A DNA stretch of 64,000 bases from Lobosporangium transversale (taxonomy: Eukaryota > Mortierellomycota > Mortierellomycetes > Mortierellales > Mortierellaceae). The stretch lies in the NCBI RefSeq assembly GCF_002105155.1, contig NW_019029002.1, positions 401,001-465,000 on the forward strand, in the 5' to 3' direction. Below the pieces are notes generated by a model. That model was given only the letters and a program-made list of their open reading frames with translations. It did no database searches and was not told where the DNA came from. Made by a program: the position numbers and the translations under genes. Shown here piece after piece: positions 38,155 through 51,283 of the stretch (the first letter of the stretch is position 1; each line of letters starts with the position of its first letter).

Positions 38155-38599
38155 ATGGTCAACGACAGGTCCCAAAGTGCACAAATAAAAAAAAACAATC
38201 GCGCAGAGGAATGGCTCAAGAACGCAGTCAAGGACAAACATGTCCGCCTGATCCCTTTCTCAGAGATCAGTAAAGTCAAGTATAATGTTGCTAAAGGTGG
38301 TTCAGGGACGATTCATCTTGGTGCTTGGCGAAACATGCATGTCGCCATCAAGGAACAACACAACACTAATGACCTTATTAAAGAGGTAAGCTGATGGGAT
38401 AATTTTTATTTTTGCGTTCATTTACACAATTGCACACGCAGCAGACATCAATTCCCAATGAGCACTTGTTTATTCAGTTCCTTGGGAGGTGCAAATATGG
38501 ACAAAACAACAGTGACAGCACACTCTCTTTTATACTTCTGCAATTGTTTCATATTGCCACCCTTTTTACCATGTCTTCTAAACTGATCCTACACTGGCT

Positions 38600-38631
<32 letters not shown>

Positions 38632-38905
38632 TCTTTCTTTCTTTCAACCACCGCCATTGCAATGCTTGAGAGAAGAGAGAAGAGGAAGTGATTAAAAGAG
38701 ATCATAGAAGAATGCCCAAAAAAAGAAGTAAATATGTTTCATTGTACGATCGGTTGCATCATTGGATGCTGTGCCTTCAATGGCTATGCATGGCAGATGA
38801 CAATGGGCTTAGAAACATACTAGGCGAAAGAATGAGGACGAACAATTTGTGGGGGGAAAAGAATGAAGAAAGTGAGGTTGATTGACATTATCAGCACTAT
38901 CAAGG

Positions 38906-38937
<32 letters not shown>

Positions 38938-39279
38938 TAAAAAAAGCACGTAGCAACTAATTAAAGTAATCCAATTCAGTCGGGAAGATCGGAAAGAAGC
39001 ATTATATCTACGTGCTGGGAAGAATGAATGCTCCTCGGACAGACAGAGCGAGTATAATAAGAACTAAAGTGAGCCAGTAAAAGGGAGAGGAAGAGCGACT
39101 GAGTGAGAATGAGACTGCCACTGCAAGCATTTACTTTTCTTTTCTTATCCAGTATGAGTTTGATCCACCAATTTGCACTGTTTTGAATGTTTGTTCAAAA
39201 AGGAGAATGCTGCACATGTTTTCCTCGCCGCATGCACCTACACATCGTGTACGACATGTGCATGTTTATACGCACTGCT

Positions 39280-39316
<37 letters not shown>

Positions 39317-42300
39317 CGCGTGGTTAGTCTATTCTCCGCTGGAGCTCATGCCACAAAACACCATCCCGAAAATGAATTATATTAACCACTCTTTTTTTTT
39401 TTTTTTTTTTTTTTTTTCCTTGCTCTCGAAAAACCTATCTATCATCAATTAAAATAGTTAAAGATGCATAAACAGGTGCACGACTCCAACTACATTGTCA
39501 AGTTCTTTGGCATCACCAAACATCCACTCACACACGATACTTGCATTGTGATGCAATTTGCAGAAAATGGATGTCTACAGGATTACTTGGAGACCCAGAA
39601 CGTGTCCATCACATGGCTGACAAAATATCGCCTTGCATGGGAAATAGCCAGCGGTCTGGACTTTATCCATCGAGAAAACATCTTCCATACTGATCTGCAC
39701 TCACGCAACATTCTCATTGATACAGACGGGAAAGCACTCATTACCGATTTCGGATTGAGCAAATCTGTCAATAAGACTATCTATACTACCAAGGCAGGAC
39801 TCTTTGGTGTCGTCCCCTATGTTGCACCAGAACGAATGCAGAATCCCACGATTACCTATACTTCCAAATGCGATATCTACAGTCTAGGCGTCATTTTGTG
39901 GGAATTGTCAAGTTGTGTGATCCCCTTCGAAGCGCAATTACAGGATGTAATGCTGGCAGTGAATATCATCAATGGAGTGCGCGAAAAGACTGTACCCGGA
40001 ACAGCAGTTGAGTATGAAATGCTTTATAGGCGGTGTTGGGATGGGCTTCCTCAAAACAGACCACAAATGGATATTGTTCTTTCAGAGTTGGTGGAGCTCC
40101 TAGCGTCAGAGCAAAGCAACCCACGTCCAGCTGCTCCTCGGCCTAAGTCTCCTCGGCCTGCCCGTCCACTCTCAAGTGATTCAATGGTGGCACCAAGCTC
40201 ATTATTTCCCTATGATAACGAGTCAACACTTCAGCCTTCACCAGAGAACACAAATCATGTTAACAGACCAGCATCACCGCCGACACTACTGCGGTCTGGT
40301 TATCGCCAGTCGTTTGGACAGGGAATGACACCATTAGTACCACAACCAGTTCCATCTGTCCCAATTCGGCAAGACCGCTCGGGCGTTCGTGTATCTTTCT
40401 TGGGTGATCCTTTGGGTAAAGATAATCAAGTGAATGGCCAAAGCAAGACCAATGGCGTCGTCAATAGCCATACAAAATCAAACCAATCATCTAATAAGAA
40501 CAATAACAACGGCAGATCGGGAGCGGCGAGTGAGCAAACCAAAAAATCCCCTGCAGGCCATGATAGTCCTACCATACTTGATATTATACCCGATGGCGCT
40601 GCTAAGATAGTTGAAGATGAAACAGTCAAGAGCCACGCAGCTGGAAAGGACCAGGCTCATGGAGCAGTACTGAGCAGTAATGATGGGAAACGGCAATCTT
40701 CTGAAGGCAAGGAAACTTCAACGGCATCACAGCCTGCATCTGAATCCGCTATCACACCAGCTTCAGAGGCGACAGGCCTTCCATTATTACCACCATTACC
40801 TGTATTCAATCCTTCCTTCTCTCCCAACACAACTCCAAAGGAAAGTATCCTCCCCCCTGCACCCGTAGATCCTGCTATGGGTAAGTTACCCGAGACCGCA
40901 GCCCTTTTCCTTTCGAGTGGCCTTTCGATGCAAAATGTTGTTAGTAAGTTGAATAAGGCCTCAATCAAAAACATCCCTACCATCTCGCCTCCTCCCAATG
41001 GTGCACTTCCACCGCCGCCTGGTGCAGTTGCCGGTCATTCCAACTTCCCCAGAGTCATCTCACCGCCTTCTACTTATCGACCCAAGACTGTGTCACCACC
41101 AAAGATGCGTAACCAAGGACTACGTGCCTCCAAAACAATCTCGCCGCCCACAGGCCCGCCACCTGCAGGCCCTCCACCATCAGCTCCAAGGACCACACCT
41201 TCTCCATCTCTTGGGCCCATCCCAAAACCACCTTCTGGACCTCCACCTATGTCCCGTGCACCTACTCCAAGCGATAATGCTTCGATGGCAGGAGCGGGTA
41301 CGTCTAGAAATCCAGCTGCTCTGGTCGACTACACTCCTATGACAACCTACACTGGAAAACCAAAGTCTCCAGTCACGGGAGATCCTGAACAACCTGCATC
41401 GCCCAATTCTACTCTTTCAGACACCACACGTCCGACTCCTGCAAGAAATATCCCCATGGGTTTTCCCGTAGTCACGCCTTTGAACCCTCCTCATTGGAAC
41501 GTTAAGCCTAGCCCATCATCAGTATCATCCGTAGCAGCTACAGCTACTGAAAAAGAGACCTCCGGGACCGTATCAGAATCAACTCCTTCAGGATCGCCTA
41601 CAGGCTCACCTTCGTCTACAAACTCAACACCACCTTCTTCTGCCGGCTCAACGCCAACATCTAACAGACGGGATTTTCGACCCATTTCATTCTTGACTCA
41701 ACCGAAGCACTCGAGTTTGATCGATTTTTCGGCTCAAGCGGAGCAACACACGCAGCAACAACAGCAGCAACAGGACTCTTTGCAGCCCAAAAAATCTGCA
41801 GCAGAGAATGTATACGTCCCTAACCCTAATAATAATATTATCCCGCCCAGCCAGCTGCATTTACAGCATATCCAGAATACAGATTTGTTCCGCCCAAACA
41901 ATAGGAATAGCCGCATGCTAGGTAGCCCTAGCTTGGGACCATCACCATCGCCTACTTTAGACAGTAGAAGTAACAACAACAGGATTATCCACAGTCCACA
42001 TCTTGGACCGTCGAATGGTAGACCTGGATCTCCCGCATTCACCCTCCCACCTCCATCTAGCTCATCCTCATCTGCTCGAGGGGGTACAACCTTTCCAACT
42101 GTGGAAGGATCTATTTGGATGCGCGAGCCAAAAGGTAATCTTGAAAGCTTTTTATATATACTAACTATATTATTTATTAAGTAAACTTTTCTGATTATAT
42201 GATGCCATGGATATATATTGATCATTTTTCTTCTATTTTATTTTATTTTATTTTATTTTACTGTACGCTCAGTTGCAAGCAGTTTAGGTGCTGGGAAGCG

Positions 42301-43765
42301 AACCTGTGTAGAGGAAGATTTCTCAACACTATCAATGAGGCAAGGAAGTGAGGCTCGAGAGAATATTAATCGAGCACCGCAACAAACTAATCCTCCGTCG
42401 TCATCATCTGCAACGAATCCGGCCGCTAATGGCACATCGCTGTCAACCTCGCCTTCCTCTGCAATTTCGGCCAACTCTAGTATCACCACCATGAACACCA
42501 ATGCTTCAGCCAGTACTTCTACGACCGCAGCCGCAGCTTCATCTCCTGCCAATGCTATCGCGCCTATCAAACCTCGAGTACAGCTCGATAACTTTTACAG
42601 TCTCGCAGACCCTTACAAAGATTTGCAACATGATGAGCCGACAGATTTTTTTACTGCAGTAACACAGTCAGATATTGCAACGATTGAACGGATGCTGAAG
42701 TTGTTCCCGAATTTGATCCATGAATCCAATGGGTTCTGGCCTCATCCCACCCCCATCTTGGTGGCCGCACGATCTCGATATCCAATCGAGACAATGAAGA
42801 CGTTGATTCAATATGGTGCGGCTTTGGACCGTGGAGATCATAATGGAACGACGGTTCTACATTTTGTCTGCGAACAGTATTCAGACCCTGTAGAGGCGAT
42901 CCAGTTTTTGACACGAGCTGGTGCAGACTGTAACAGTCGAGATGCCAAAAAGCGAACGCCGTTAATGGTCTTGTTGCAAAATTCACATGTGTGTTCAACT
43001 AAGGTCTTGATTGATTCCATGAGATGCCTCTTCAAGTTTGGAGCCCAAACCAAGGTGATGGATCATCAGTTCCAGCGGACGCCGTTGCATTATGCGATCT
43101 TGCACAGCAAAGAGCCTGCTCCTGTGATGGAACTCTTGTTGAAGAAGGGATCTGAAGTGAATGCTCGAGACTGGAGGAAATCGACACCGCTGCATTTGGT
43201 GTTGGAGAAGATGGATGATGAAGAAATTGTTCAGATGTTGTTGTTATATGGTGCAGACCCAGGGTTGAAGAATGGCAACAAACGAAACGCGCTGGGTGTC
43301 GCAGCAGAGAATTTGAGAGTGATGAGTGCCTGGTTCTTACTGGAGAATGATTTGATGTCTTCAGCCCCCGAATCTATCAAGAAGGCTAACGAGTTGTGTT
43401 CTAAAGCCGATGGGCCCGATAAGTCTGCGAAGCCTTTGTTCAAGAACACATTGTCGGATTGGCAAGGCAAAGAGGGCAAGCAGCGAAGAATTCAGTTGGC
43501 TCAAGATGTGGTGTTACGAGTGCAGAGAACGCCAGATATGAAGACAATCGATCAAACGCAATATGCACTCGAGTTCCTGGACAGTGTTGGACAGCCCATC
43601 CATTTGAACAATGTCCATATGAATAATATTAATGTAATTGGATCAGGTATTACAGTTGCTGGAGGAAGTATCGGTGCTGGAGGCGTAGGTGGTCTTGGCA
43701 TGGGCATTGGTATTGGATCTGGCAGTAACGTATCTCCTACTACTAGCAGTCATTCTCATCGCTAA
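38155..43765 (+). CDS. Non-RD protein kinase fused to ankyrin repeats
   Basis: Exons 38155-38385, 39458-42134 and 42273-43765 are in phase and give 1,466 residues. The kinase domain (about 40-310) has the glycine loop AKGGSGTIHLGAW, VAIKE lysine, HTDLHSRNIL catalytic loop, DFG and APE, and resembles tyrosine-kinase-like (TKL) kinases. The usual HRD is HTD, so this is a non-RD kinase. About 310-1090 is Pro/Ser/Thr/Asn-rich and probably disordered, with repeated SPP and PPP motifs and a Gln run. At about 1095-1340 lie ankyrin repeats (for example GDHNGTTVLHFVCEQYSD, RDWRKSTPLHLVLEK). The tail is Gly/Ile-rich. It is likely a cytosolic signalling scaffold; the substrate is unknown. Intron 1 is long (1,072 nt) and holds four homopolymer runs; intron 2 has a TTTTA repeat. 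Confidence 0.87.
38386..39457 (+). other. Long intron of the kinase gene, homopolymer-rich
   Basis: The longest intron in the window. It is bounded by GAG|GTAAGC and AATAG|TTAAAG and interrupts the kinase N-lobe after VAIKEQHNTNDLIKE. It contains T or A runs at about 38607-38632, 38906-38935, 39282-39315 and 39391-39417. Splicing across it restores the lobe sequence directly. Confidence 0.8.
42236..42261. repeat. TTTTA microsatellite in kinase intron 2
   Basis: Five consecutive TTTTA units lie just before the 3' splice site of intron 2 and overlap its pyrimidine tract. Confidence 0.9.
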
Positions 43766-43951
43766 AAGTAAAAAAAAAAAAACTAATCAATTAAGTAGCT
43801 AATAAAACCTCCATGATACCCAAAAAAAAATAAACAATAGCATTTTAAGGACTGATGCTGATTCTATATTTTTTTTTTTTTTTTTTTTTTTCTAATGATG
43901 GTATGAACCAATTTAACTAAGATCTATTTTTGATTTGTTTTTTAAATATTT

Positions 43952-45296
43952 TTAAGCAAACTCGCTCCAGAGACGCTCGAACTCGGCCTTGAAGCCCTGG
44001 ACAGCCTTTGGAGAATTGGTCAGAGTCAAATTCTCACGGTTGTCAAAACGAGCACCCTTGGTCCAATTATAGGAGCCATTGATCACCAATGCATCATCAA
44101 TGACTGCAAACTTGTGATGCATGTGTGATGGACTATATTCGTAGGACGCAAAAGAATGTTTGTTGACGGGTTATTATATACCTATCATCTCTATTACTCA
44201 GATCTATGCAAAGGAGGGTTCGTATTACCTATTATCCAGACGTGAAGGAATGTTGTGCTCATCTGTAAGACGATGGACATCTGATCCTAAGTCTTCAGCC
44301 TATTAAGAAAAAAAAAAAAAAAAAAAAGAAAAGTTTATAAAATGATCTCTATTGTTCAAAGTCGCGTCAACTTTTAGCTCTGCAATAAATATAAAAATAT
44401 TTTTTTTTTCCTACCTTATCGTTATCTGCAATGATGCGAACCTTGACGCCGCGCTCATGTGCCTAGAAATTCAAAATGTAATATGGTGATTAGTTTAATC
44501 GTTAATTTGATGCATGCATAAACGCATTTCATGTATAAATAATTACCCTAATAATGGCTTTAGCAAGCTGATCATCTGTAATGGTGAAGACACAGATATC
44601 CAACGACTTCTTGGCATCATCCAATGTCTTGACCAACATCTGGAAGCTTTGTTCCGAAGGGAAGAAGATTGGACTGACAAAGACATTGCTGCCTCCTTGC
44701 TTGTCATTGTTGCTATGGTTATTGTTATTGTTTTCATGGTTGTCAGGCAAGGGGGTAGGCTTAGGAGTAGGCTTAGGAGCAGGCTGCTGTCCCGAGGAGT
44801 GATTGCCAGAGGCATTCAGCAGTGTCTCGAGCCAAGTAATCTTTATAAAAATAAATAAATAAATAAAAAACAAAGTTATTCCGGTGCTTGCTGCTCACAG
44901 AAACATGATGTCCATAACTCCAGAATTTTATGTTCCCAGACTAATATCAATTGCCTAGCAAAATATCATAAAAGGAAAAGAGCCTTACAATGTCTTTGTC
45001 ATGGTCAACAGCACAAGCAGAGCGAGCAGCGTTGAATAATTGTTGGATCGAGGGTGCAGAACTGCTCTCCTTGGTATGTTGCTCATATACGCCAATCAGG
45101 CCCTGACGGGTGGTCTGGTCTTGAACAATGGAAGGGGCTGAGTTGAAAGTCTGGATGAAGACTGTGTTAGAATGGCGAACTACAATGGCAAAAAGAGCAC
45201 TGATGCCTGAAAAGGTGGGTCGATACTCCCGCTCCTGCAATTTTTTGGACTCCATGTCCTCCTTTCTTTTTGTACAAATAAAAAGGAGCCCTGTTC

Positions 45297-45331
<35 letters not shown>

Positions 45332-45672
45332 GCTTTTGCGTTTTTCCGTTGGGGTTGCGTTGAAAAAAGATCCCTGTCAATTAACTATGCTGCTCCATAC
45401 GCCCAATTTGAATCCTATCCAGTTAGCTATATAATTATAGGAAAGGACACTCGATTGGCGGATATCGGATGAATTAAGGGAAAGAAGCTGTATTGACCCT
45501 CCTTGTTGTTCCCTCAGTCCCAAGACTGCGTGAATGAATAGAATATAATAGGACATTTTATACTTGCCTTATCCAGGTAGTCGTTCAGGGACAGGTTTTG
45601 TGCCTCCTCCACAGAGATAGTGCGGGGAGGACGGACAAAAGGAAGAAGACAATTGAGAATGAGTCCAGACAT
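43952..45672 (-). CDS. Phospholipase D-like protein with one HKD motif (PLD6/mitochondrial cardiolipin hydrolase-like)
   Basis: Six minus-strand exons: 45672-45568, 45261-44989, 44840-44547, 44462-44415, 44299-44229 and 44132-43952, giving 323 residues. The catalytic motif HHKFAVID (HxKx4D) lies in the last exon, followed by NGSYNWTKGA, the classic PLD6 pattern. The preceding AKKSLDICVFTITDDQLAKA and GVKVRIIADN match the first half of the domain. A single HKD implies a dimeric enzyme acting on phospholipid or nucleic-acid phosphodiesters. The N-terminal 125 residues form an added domain, joined by a Pro/Lys/Asn-rich linker. The first intron is ambiguous: a GC-AG border (AAG|GCAAGT) or a GT-AG border (45564/45290, 11 residues longer) both keep the frame. 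A prokaryote-like start is not needed; the ATG context is good. Confidence 0.85.
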
Positions 45673-47198
45673 GGTTGAGCAACTGATGACAATGAATGAA
45701 AATGAATGGATGAATGAATGGATGAATGAGAAAAAGAGGATGGATGAAAGAAGAAGAAAGTGTGGTGGATTGTTTTATACGTTTTCTTATTTTAAGAGAA
45801 ATTAGCGAGTGGCAACCTAATTGAGCGGATCTTCAAAAGTCCAAATGACCAGGGACCAAAAGACTCTGAATTGTAATCAGTCCCCTCCCTTATTCTATTT
45901 ATTTCATCCGTTGGGCTGAATTTGCATCTACTGGTCTGTGGCTGCAGTTTTTTTTTTTTTTTTTTTTTTTTTTTTGGATCCTTTTCTTTGATGTCGTTGG
46001 CTCTCCTTAGTGTAGTGCCCAATATCTTTGAGTTTTCTAGGGCGCGAATTGAATTCTTCAAGCTATTATGATTATAAAATCGTCAAGCCCATCATTGGTG
46101 CAAGTATAAGCATGTAAACTCTATAACCATAATTTCGAAACGGTGTACTTGCTCCCTACTGATACCCAGGAGTAGGTTCTGCCTCGACCACATTCTACAA
46201 CAGCCACAAATGCATTTCTGAAAAGAAACAAATGAACTAACAGCAAAGCATGATGGAACCAAAATATAACACCATCATAAACCAACTATAGAAAAAGCAG
46301 TGGGTTAACAATGTGTAGTGATGAGGTCCAACACTCTCTCATTTGTTTGCTTTGCAAGAATAATGTGAGACGCGTATTTGCTACCAGTGAGATGACACGT
46401 TGAATGTGAGCCCATTTTCAATTTTTTGTTACGAAAGCACGCGGAAGTGTAGTCTATTGAGAGAGACATTGACCTTAAACAGCCCTTTTCAGTTGGACCA
46501 AGTCTTTTATAATGCGTTCAAAAGGTATCAATAGTTCTGAATTAATAGGCGTCCCGAAATAGTGATCCACAACACTTCAGAATCCCTCCTCAAGCTAATT
46601 CCTTACGCCGCTTTCTCAGCATAAAAGGACATCCAATTTTGGTGAGCTAGTGCAGTGTAGGACCAAAGGCCAGACGGCTTGGTCTTATTATCAACGGAAG
46701 GATATGGGCAAAGAACAATAGATTTATTTTTAACTCAGGAGGCAACAACGAGGTCACGCGGTCAAAGAAGCCCCAGGTTTTCCAACAAAGATAATATGAT
46801 AGAGAGCATTTAGAGAAAAAAGTATGAGGCTATCATCTACAGATGGATTGAACTAGGATCACTTCTTTAACGAAAGGCCAAGAGAAGCTTTTGAAGTCCA
46901 TGTAGTGCTCATCCTTCTGGGCTAGATTGTTGAAAGCGTGCCACTAAAGTTCACCGTTCATGGGGCCGCAAATAGACTAATAGACACCTTTTATATATCA
47001 ACATAGCGAAAGATGATCTTGCAATAGTATCGTGTCTCAAAACAATCGAGGGTGGTATAATGGCGCTTTCAACAACCATGTATCCTTGCTTAGTACAAGC
47101 GAAGGTAAGTGTTAGAGCCTGAAAGTCAAAGGTGCTGTAAGAAAACAGAGAAAGGCTCTCAGGAGGCGTAAATCCCTTAAACGAACTGATGCATCGTG

Positions 47199-47232
<34 letters not shown>

Positions 47233-48165
47233 TGAAAAAAGCAGATGGCTCATGGGAGCCTTCATAACATTTAAATAGTACGTTCTAGTTCTAGCTATTA
47301 TGTTTTCTGTTATGACACCAGTCGCTTTGTTAGTGGCAACATTTCACCTAATAGTAAAAAGCTGTAGCTGTGGCGTTTGCGATGATCCGTTTCAACGTAA
47401 AGCTTCTTGCTTTGAATAGTAACAATAGTAATTTCATAATTGTCGACGATAGATGTGCAAAATGGTAAAAGGAATTTGCAACTAGGGATTTTTTGCTTCT
47501 AAAAGTTACGAGTGATATGATGATCTGAGCGAACATAATACGGGTTTATCCACGACAACATACTATTTGTTGACAAGCACATACTCATATAGTTATATAA
47601 AAAGGGAAGTTCAGGTTTTGGATAAACCTTTAATACAGTAAATGGAGTTGGGCAAGATGTAAAAAAAAGTTATTTGTGCATCCATTTATTTCTCTTTTAC
47701 TTTTTCCGCCCAAACAATCACATAATTCGTGGTCCTTTTCCCCCTGAATACAGCGTGGCGTTTCATGGAAAAAAAATGTCCGAAAACTCAAACACGTCAA
47801 CAAGCTAAGCTGGCTTGTTTGTATCCATATTCTAAAAATGACTGATTTGCTTTCTAGTTTGCTCAGAATGGGGCGGAGAAGGGAGCTGTGAGGCATGATC
47901 GTCTTTTATTCTCTGGATAGGATTTATCGTTCTTGTTCCAGGGAGGCTGAGTAAGGCAGAGGCTAAAATCCTTTTTCTTTAAGAGCGAAAATGGTGGAAT
48001 GGTGGTTCCTAAAAGTGTGTCAGTTTATTATGAATGAGTAATGGTGGTCAAAGCGTTGATTTTATTTTATTTGTCGAGAAATTGCATTTAGAAAATACCC
48101 CACCATGATAACAAGTCCTTTCATGGACTTCTGCAGTATTTCCTTTGTCATCTATTAGGTTTGGC

Positions 48166-48196
<31 letters not shown>

Positions 48197-50519
48197 TACG
48201 ACATGTCCAAGATGAAGGGAGATTGATATTATTATTTTCATTCAAAAAAGAGACTCCATCATGAATCTTCCTAACTTCCCCCCCTTGAGTGACCACATTT
48301 GAGGAAACAGAAAGAATGTCAAGCTAAGGGGTATATTGGCCATTCATGCTATGGAATGAAAATGATCGCTAGGCCGGGCTACCTCCTTTAAAACTCTATG
48401 CAATCGCATGAGATGACTTCGAAAAAAAAAAATAAATAAATAAAAAGGTAAACAAAGAGTACGGAACAAAATAATGCCATTGAATCAATCCACTACATAA
48501 AAACCGGATGAGCTTGTCTGTCAGGCCTGAAAACAAGGAGACTGAAAAAAAAACCCCCCCGGAAGAGAACTAAGAAGACTAAGAAGGTTAAGAAGGCGAA
48601 GAAAGCGAGAGAAGCGACTAAACGAAGGGAGAAGTAAATTGGCAGAGCAGAGGGTAAGCGTGTGCTTTGCGCAGATCCATCTCAAGTTCGTGGAAATTAC
48701 TGATGAGAGCAAGGGGTGAAAGAAATAAACGCGAGAGCAGTTCACTGTTCATATTCTTAGTTGTTTTATTCATCACCATTAACCACTGCCATTTTATACA
48801 CAGGGGGAAAGGATAGGTGAAGGAAAAAGTCCAGCCAGGTACGGTTTTGAAATAAGAATAGACCTTTCCGCGGAATGAAGAGACAGAAGAGGCAGATTCA
48901 GCTCAGCAAGAGAGTAAGAACCCCCCCCCCCCACGGCGCTCAACGTGTAAACACAGAACGTTCATTTTTATTTGGGGGTTCAATCATAAAAAAAGACGTC
49001 CGTGTCCTGACATGCATGCCGCGCTCTGGTCAAAAGGAAAATTGCTCCCTTTCTTTTTCTTTTCTTTTTTTTTTTTTTTTTTTCTCTCTTTATTTCTCTC
49101 CTCTTTTCCGTTCTAAAGTCATCTGTTCTTTATCCTTTTTCTATTTCCCTTATCATTCTCTTTCTCGACAACAACCTGATATACATTTCTCTGTTGACTT
49201 ACTACACATCTTCTCAAAACTCATTCTATACCATTTTCGTTTTTCTCCTCTTTCAGGTTGTGAAGGAGGGGAAAGCGAAACACGTTCGAGGTTCGTGTTC
49301 TTCTCAATGACCTTCTCTCCTTTTCAACAACGTCATTCCGGTATTCTCTTTATTATTATTATTTTCTCACTCTGTAGCGATCGGATATTTACCATACATA
49401 GCCATATCCACCCATATCTAATACATCCACTAAATTCAATCACATATTCACCCAATCAACAGACTTCAGCCTGCGAAACTCATATCTTTATCAGCCTCAA
49501 AATCCTTTTTTTTTTTTTTTTTTTAGTCTATCATTTGGATATTTCCTTCGACGGGTTGACGAAAAAGGGCGATCAAGAATCAAGCCTGTCTCGGTTCCTT
49601 CCTTGTCCGCTTTGCTTCTATTTTAATCACTAATACATCATAGTCGATCCAGAAAAACAGGCCTAAACAAGTGAATCAGAATCAGGCACTCCTTTTACTT
49701 CCCACTCTTCTTTTCTTTCTTTTCTTTTTTCCCGTTGTTTCCTCACTTTTGAATCATTTGGCAACATTAAGAAAGGTAACCTCTCTCACTGATATTAATC
49801 ATTTTGTTTTTACTTGTAGGCATAGTTCTATTACTCATGTGATGGATGGTCCTCTCCTTTACTCGTTCTTACTTATACCACGCCTACCATATATTTTTTT
49901 TTTCTTTCTTCTTCCATCCCATTTCAGATTGTTTTCCCTCTGTTCCTGCTCCTATACTGGTCATTGTTTCTTTCTTCTGCTGCTGCAGCCACCTTAAATG
50001 ATTTCTTTGTCCTTCCTTCTTTTTGGTGTATTGTCATACCTACATTAAAGACCGTTGGTGTGATGTGGTGCGTTTTTGATTTAATATTAATATTATTAAT
50101 ATTATTCTGAGTCGGCTTTTATTTGTTTCTAAGAAAGAACAGTCAATATTGTTTCAATCTTGGAGAGTAGGTGGTTTTTTTTTTTTTTTTTTTTTTTTTT
50201 AGTATGATGTGTTGATGAGTCTGATATTGAATTGTGAAAAACCATTGGTCTTGAATAAAAATCCCTTCGTGCATGTTATACATATATATTTAAATATTTA
50301 TATACAATACACATTAATACACATTGACTGAGCTGGAATGGATCGTCTCTCGCAAAAATGCCATGCGAAATGGGTTAATGACGAAACTTTAAATCAAGGG
50401 AAAAATCAGGTGCGTGCGTTCTGTGACGGGAGGAAACTATAAACGTATAAACGGGTCATTTTATTTCGAAAATAAAAACGGGAAAGTTCTTTTTTATCAC
50501 ACTAGAGTTAATTCATTTC

Positions 50520-50594
50520 ATGGTCTATATGGTCTATATGGTGTACATGGTCTACATGGTCTATATGGTGTGTACATGGTCTACATGGTCTATG
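50520..50594. repeat. Degenerate ATGGTCTAT/ACATGGTCT minisatellite
   Basis: About eight imperfect copies of a 9-nt unit alternate between ATGGTCTAT and ATGGTCTAC, with GTGTACATGG variants interspersed. It sits in the gene-poor region about 700 nt before the next gene. Confidence 0.85.
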
Positions 50595-50701
50595 GTCACA
50601 AAGAGACAAGCGTAGATCGGAGGATATATAGTGGGATCGCATGTTTATTTTTCATCTTTTTTTTTTCTCTGTATTTGTTTGGTGTGTTTAGATTGTTTTA
50701 G

Positions 50702-50733
<32 letters not shown>

Positions 50734-50949
50734 CTTCTTCTTTCAAAATGGTGATTGTTTCCCGCAGTATCAAAAGGTGGCGAGCGAGGTATGGATTGCA
50801 GCTGATACTGCAATCATTCGTATTTTTGCATTCTGTAAAAGGGTCTGTGGGAGGGGCGTGCACAGAGACGTAAAGATAGACAATCATGGCACTCAAAAAT
50901 GGCTGTGGAGCGCAGCTCTCATAAAAAGAACACAAAGAGCACTCATTGT

Positions 50950-51012
50950 TCTCTCCTTCCCTTCGCTTCCCTTCGCTTCCCTCCGCTTCCCCTTCGCTTC
51001 CCTCCCTTCCCT
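50950..51012. repeat. CTTCCCTTCG decamer repeat
   Basis: Several copies of CTTCCCTTCG and close variants in a row, within a larger C/T-rich tract about 270 nt upstream of the next ATG. It may be part of that promoter. Confidence 0.7.
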
Positions 51013-51283
51013 TCTTTTTCTTCCCTCTCATTTCGGTCTCTCACTCTGCTTACCTTCTCACTCCACTCCTCTATACCCATTCCTATCTATCATCAAGCAG
51101 CAGAGCGTTCCTTTATTTTTTGTACATCCTAATTAATCAACTCTAATTTACTTACAATTATCCTCCCTCTATCGGAACGGGTCTCTTTATCCTTCTTCAT
51201 CTTTCCTCCTCTTCCCCTCCTCCAGACTGCTTATATACACCCTCACTTTCCTCCTCTCCCTCATCCCATCATTAGTATACACC

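Larger units (their letters stand above)
45673..51283. other. Gene-poor region, no convincing gene
   Basis: About 5.6 kb. Short minus-strand frames at 46951-47230 (PPESLSLFSYSTFDFQAL) look partly coding but carry no motif and run into an A/T tract. A/T runs occur at about 45949-45975, 47199-47229, 48168-48192, 49068-49083 and 50174-50200. A run of about 13 C lies at 48908-48921. The stretch 49040-49990 is T/C-rich like a long leader. No tRNA or other RNA gene noted. Confidence 0.4.

Noticed and set aside
39464..42184. Kinase gene starting at 39464 without an N-lobe
   Set aside because: The glycine loop and VAIK lysine lie in the exon at 38155-38385, and the splice to 39458 is in phase.
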